Position numbers and translations under genes: made by a program
The notes under the pieces: model-generated
Told to the model about the DNA's origin: nothing
Databases searched by the model: none
What the model saw: only the letters and a program-made list of their open reading frames with translations
DNA from: Pseudomonadota bacterium
GTDB lineage: Bacteria; Pseudomonadota; Gammaproteobacteria; Xanthomonadales; Xanthomonadaceae
Assembly: GCA_023423235.1 (NCBI GenBank)
Contig: JAFAFY010000056.1
Span: forward strand, 1 to 14,098
Length of the DNA: 14,098 bases
Direction: 5' to 3'
Shown: positions 12,454 to 14,098 of the stretch, in pieces
How the letters are laid out: each line of letters starts with the position of its first letter
Numbering within the stretch: position 1 is the first letter of the stretch

Positions 12454-14098
12454 CTACTCCGCCGCACGCACCCGCAATGGCTGCTCGGCCCACTGCTCGA
12501 CCGAACCATCGCGGCCGATGATGCGGATGCCGAGCCAGTAGGTGCCCGGCGCGCGGTCGGACAGGTCCAGCGTCGCCTCGAAGCCGACATCGGGCTGCGA
12601 CGGATCGCGCGAGCCGCCGCGCAGGAACTCGCCGACCCAGCCGTTGGTCAGGCCATAGCGGGCATCGGCGACCGGCTCGCCGTCGAGGGTGACGACCACC
12701 GATTCCACACCGCTGCCGTCCTTGACCGCCCAGCCGCGCACATCCACGCGCCCCGATACGCGCGTGCCCGGGGCAGGCGCGTCGACATGCGCGACCGCGG
12801 GCGTGACGCAGTCGCCAGCGGCCTGTGCACCCGGTTCCAGCCGCGCCAGCACGAAGCGCTGCCCGCCACGATCGGCATTGACCACGCGGGTGACCGGCAG
12901 CCCGCCCATCTGCGCGCAGACCGCCTGGTAGCGCGCCAGCAGCGCACTGAACTTGACGTCGCTGGCACCCACCACCAGCAACACCGGACGCGCGCCCAGC
13001 TGCGCACGGTCATCGAGCTGCAGGTCCCACAGCCGCAGCTGCGGCGCGCGGCCATGGTGGCGGTTGAGCGGATGCTCGAGGACGCGGATGTCGCGGCGAC
13101 CAAGTGCGAAGCCAAGCTCGGCGCCGACCTTGAAGTTGTCCGCCACCAGCACGGTGTCGCCGGGCATCTGCGCCAGTTCCTGCTCGACCGCGGCCACCAG
13201 TTCGTCCCAGCCGGCGAAATTCGACGGATACCATTTCTGCGTCGCCATCTGCGTGCGCAGCTGCGGCGACGAAACCGCGTAGTAGTAGCCGACCACGCCG
13301 ACGAAGCCGAGCGCGAGCATCGCCCAGGTAGCCACCCGCAGCCAGCGCGGCCAGCCGGCCAGCACGACGCCCACCAGCGGCAGCAGCGCCAGGTAGCCCG
13401 GCAGCGGCCAGTGGAAACTGACGCGTTCGGTATCGGCGACGAAGCCGAGCACGAAGAAGCCCAGCACCAGCAGCCCGCCGCAGATGGCGAGGAAGCGCGT
13501 GCCGTCGCTGGCCGAAGTGCGCCCGCGCCAGGCGGCAATGGCCAGCGCCGCGAACAGCAGCGGCGTGACCAGCAGCGCCTGCACCACCAGGAACAGCCAG
13601 CCGTCGGCGTGCAGCGCCCAGGGATGGCGGTCGACCAGTTGGAAGCGCAGCCCGGCCTCGGCGTTGTCGACGTTCCACAGCAGCAACGGGATCCAGGCTG
13701 CGGCGCCGAATGCGATCGCGATCCACACCCGCGGATCGCGCAGCACCTCGCGTCCGCGCGGCAACCACAGCAGCACCAGGATGCCGACGCCGATCACGGC
13801 GATGAAGCGGTAGTGGCTGAGCGCACCCAGCGCCAGGCCCAGCGCCAGCAGCAGCGCCGCGCCATGGGTGACCTCGCGCAGCAGGCGCAGGCCGGCGTCC
13901 AGGCACAGCACGGTGGCCAGTGCCAATACCGCGTCGGGCAACGCCATCACGCCCAGCGAGCCGAGCAGCGGCAGCAGCAGTGCCGCGCAACCGGCGATCC
14001 AGCCGGCCGCGTCATCGAACTCGCGCGCGGTCATGCGCACCAGCAGCCACGGCACGAGCGCGGAGATCGCCAGGAACGGCAGGCGCACTGCCAGCACA
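12454..14098 (-). CDS. GT39/ArnT-PMT-like membrane glycosyltransferase, C-terminal part (5' end outside window)
   Basis: This is an integral-membrane glycosyltransferase of the dolichyl-phosphate-mannose/ArnT type, which uses polyprenyl-phosphate sugars (family inference). About 547 residues are visible, running off the right edge; the GTG at the edge is not a real start. Roughly ten hydrophobic segments lie between visible residues 5 and 273 (for example LPFLAISALVPWLLV, LGVMALPDAVLALATVLCLDAGLRLL, HWPLPGYLALLPLVGVVLAGW). ALPDAVLALATVLCLDAGLRLL resembles the conserved ALPD-type segment of PMT_2 proteins. The N-terminal catalytic acidic loop is outside the window. From 280 to about 435 follows a soluble alpha/beta-like region. 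From about 437 to 547 there is a beta-rich, Ig-like domain (PAPGTRVSGRVDVRGWAVKD, ending GTYWLGIRIIGRDGS). The acceptor is unknown. Stop TAG at 12454-12456, convergent with maf. Confidence 0.8.
   Translation of the reverse strand, partial: VLAVRLPFLAISALVPWLLVRMTAREFDDAAGWIAGCAALLLPLLGSLGVMALPDAVLALATVLCLDAGLRLLREVTHGAALLLALGLALGALSHYRFIAVIGVGILVLLWLPRGREVLRDPRVWIAIAFGAAAWIPLLLWNVDNAEAGLRFQLVDRHPWALHADGWLFLVVQALLVTPLLFAALAIAAWRGRTSASDGTRFLAICGGLLVLGFFVLGFVADTERVSFHWPLPGYLALLPLVGVVLAGWPRWLRVATWAMLALGFVGVVGYYYAVSSPQLRTQMATQKWYPSNFAGWDELVAAVEQELAQMPGDTVLVADNFKVGAELGFALGRRDIRVLEHPLNRHHGRAPQLRLWDLQLDDRAQLGARPVLLVVGASDVKFSALLARYQAVCAQMGGLPVTRVVNADRGGQRFVLARLEPGAQAAGDCVTPAVAHVDAPAPGTRVSGRVDVRGWAVKDGSGVESVVVTLDGEPVADARYGLTNGWVGEFLRGGSRDPSQPDVGFEATLDLSDRAPGTYWLGIRIIGRDGSVEQWAEQPLRVRAAE

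Noticed and set aside
1..14098. tRNA, rRNA, riboswitch or prophage genes
   Set aside because: Reading both strands I found no cloverleaf-like sequence, no rRNA-like stretch and no integrase or phage structural gene. A covariance-model scan would be needed to exclude small RNAs.

Overview
The window is GC-rich chromosomal DNA from a gammaproteobacterium, most likely a member of the Xanthomonadaceae (Lysobacter, Luteimonas, Pseudoxanthomonas or a close relative). Three things point there. The arginine genes are of the Xanthomonas type that works through N-acetylcitrulline. The intergenic DNA carries heptamer repeats and CCCGC-type palindromes that I recall from this family. The yceD-rpmF-fab cluster is in the usual gammaproteobacterial order but without plsX. 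Nearly all of the sequence is ordinary core metabolism. I see no phage, IS transposase, CRISPR array, tRNA or rRNA.

Positions 1-3491, minus strand: arginine biosynthesis. In transcription order there is a small exported protein of unknown role (3491-2991), a long leader with a short ORF and an intrinsic terminator (2952-2777), argF' (N-acetylornithine carbamoyltransferase, GTG start at 2683), argG (1562-291), and the first 75 codons of argE' (226 to the window edge). Heptamer repeats (AATCACG/AATCACC) fill the argF'-argG junction. They run over the argF' stop and encode part of an N-terminal extension of ArgG.

Positions 3492-5145: cysS on the plus strand, divergent from the exported protein. 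It ends at a bidirectional hairpin terminator that it shares with fabF.

Positions 5146-11024, minus strand: the lipid and ribosome cluster yceD-rpmF-fabH-fabD-fabG-acpP-fabF. It holds condensing enzymes for initiation (FabH) and elongation (FabF), the malonyl transferase, the ketoreductase and the acyl carrier protein, preceded by ribosomal protein L32 and the 23S-rRNA-associated YceD. A strong sigma-70 promoter stands directly before yceD, a second promoter-like site precedes fabD, and strong hairpins lie in the fabG-fabD and acpP-fabF gaps.

Positions 11025-12453: divergent from yceD are a small single-pass membrane protein with a coiled-coil tail and a Maf/YceF nucleotide pyrophosphatase. 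Their ORFs overlap by four bases. Five copies of a 15-bp tandem repeat start over the maf stop codon. A 178-bp element follows, with about 36-bp terminal inverted repeats and two perfect internal palindromes.

Positions 12454-14098, minus strand: the 3' part of a GT39-like integral-membrane glycosyltransferase with a large C-terminal soluble region, cut by the window edge.

I found no clearly new multi-gene system. The observations most worth testing are the possible arginine-responsive attenuator before argF', the repeat-derived N-terminus of ArgG, the MITE-like element and tandem array after maf, and the nearly leaderless yceD promoter.
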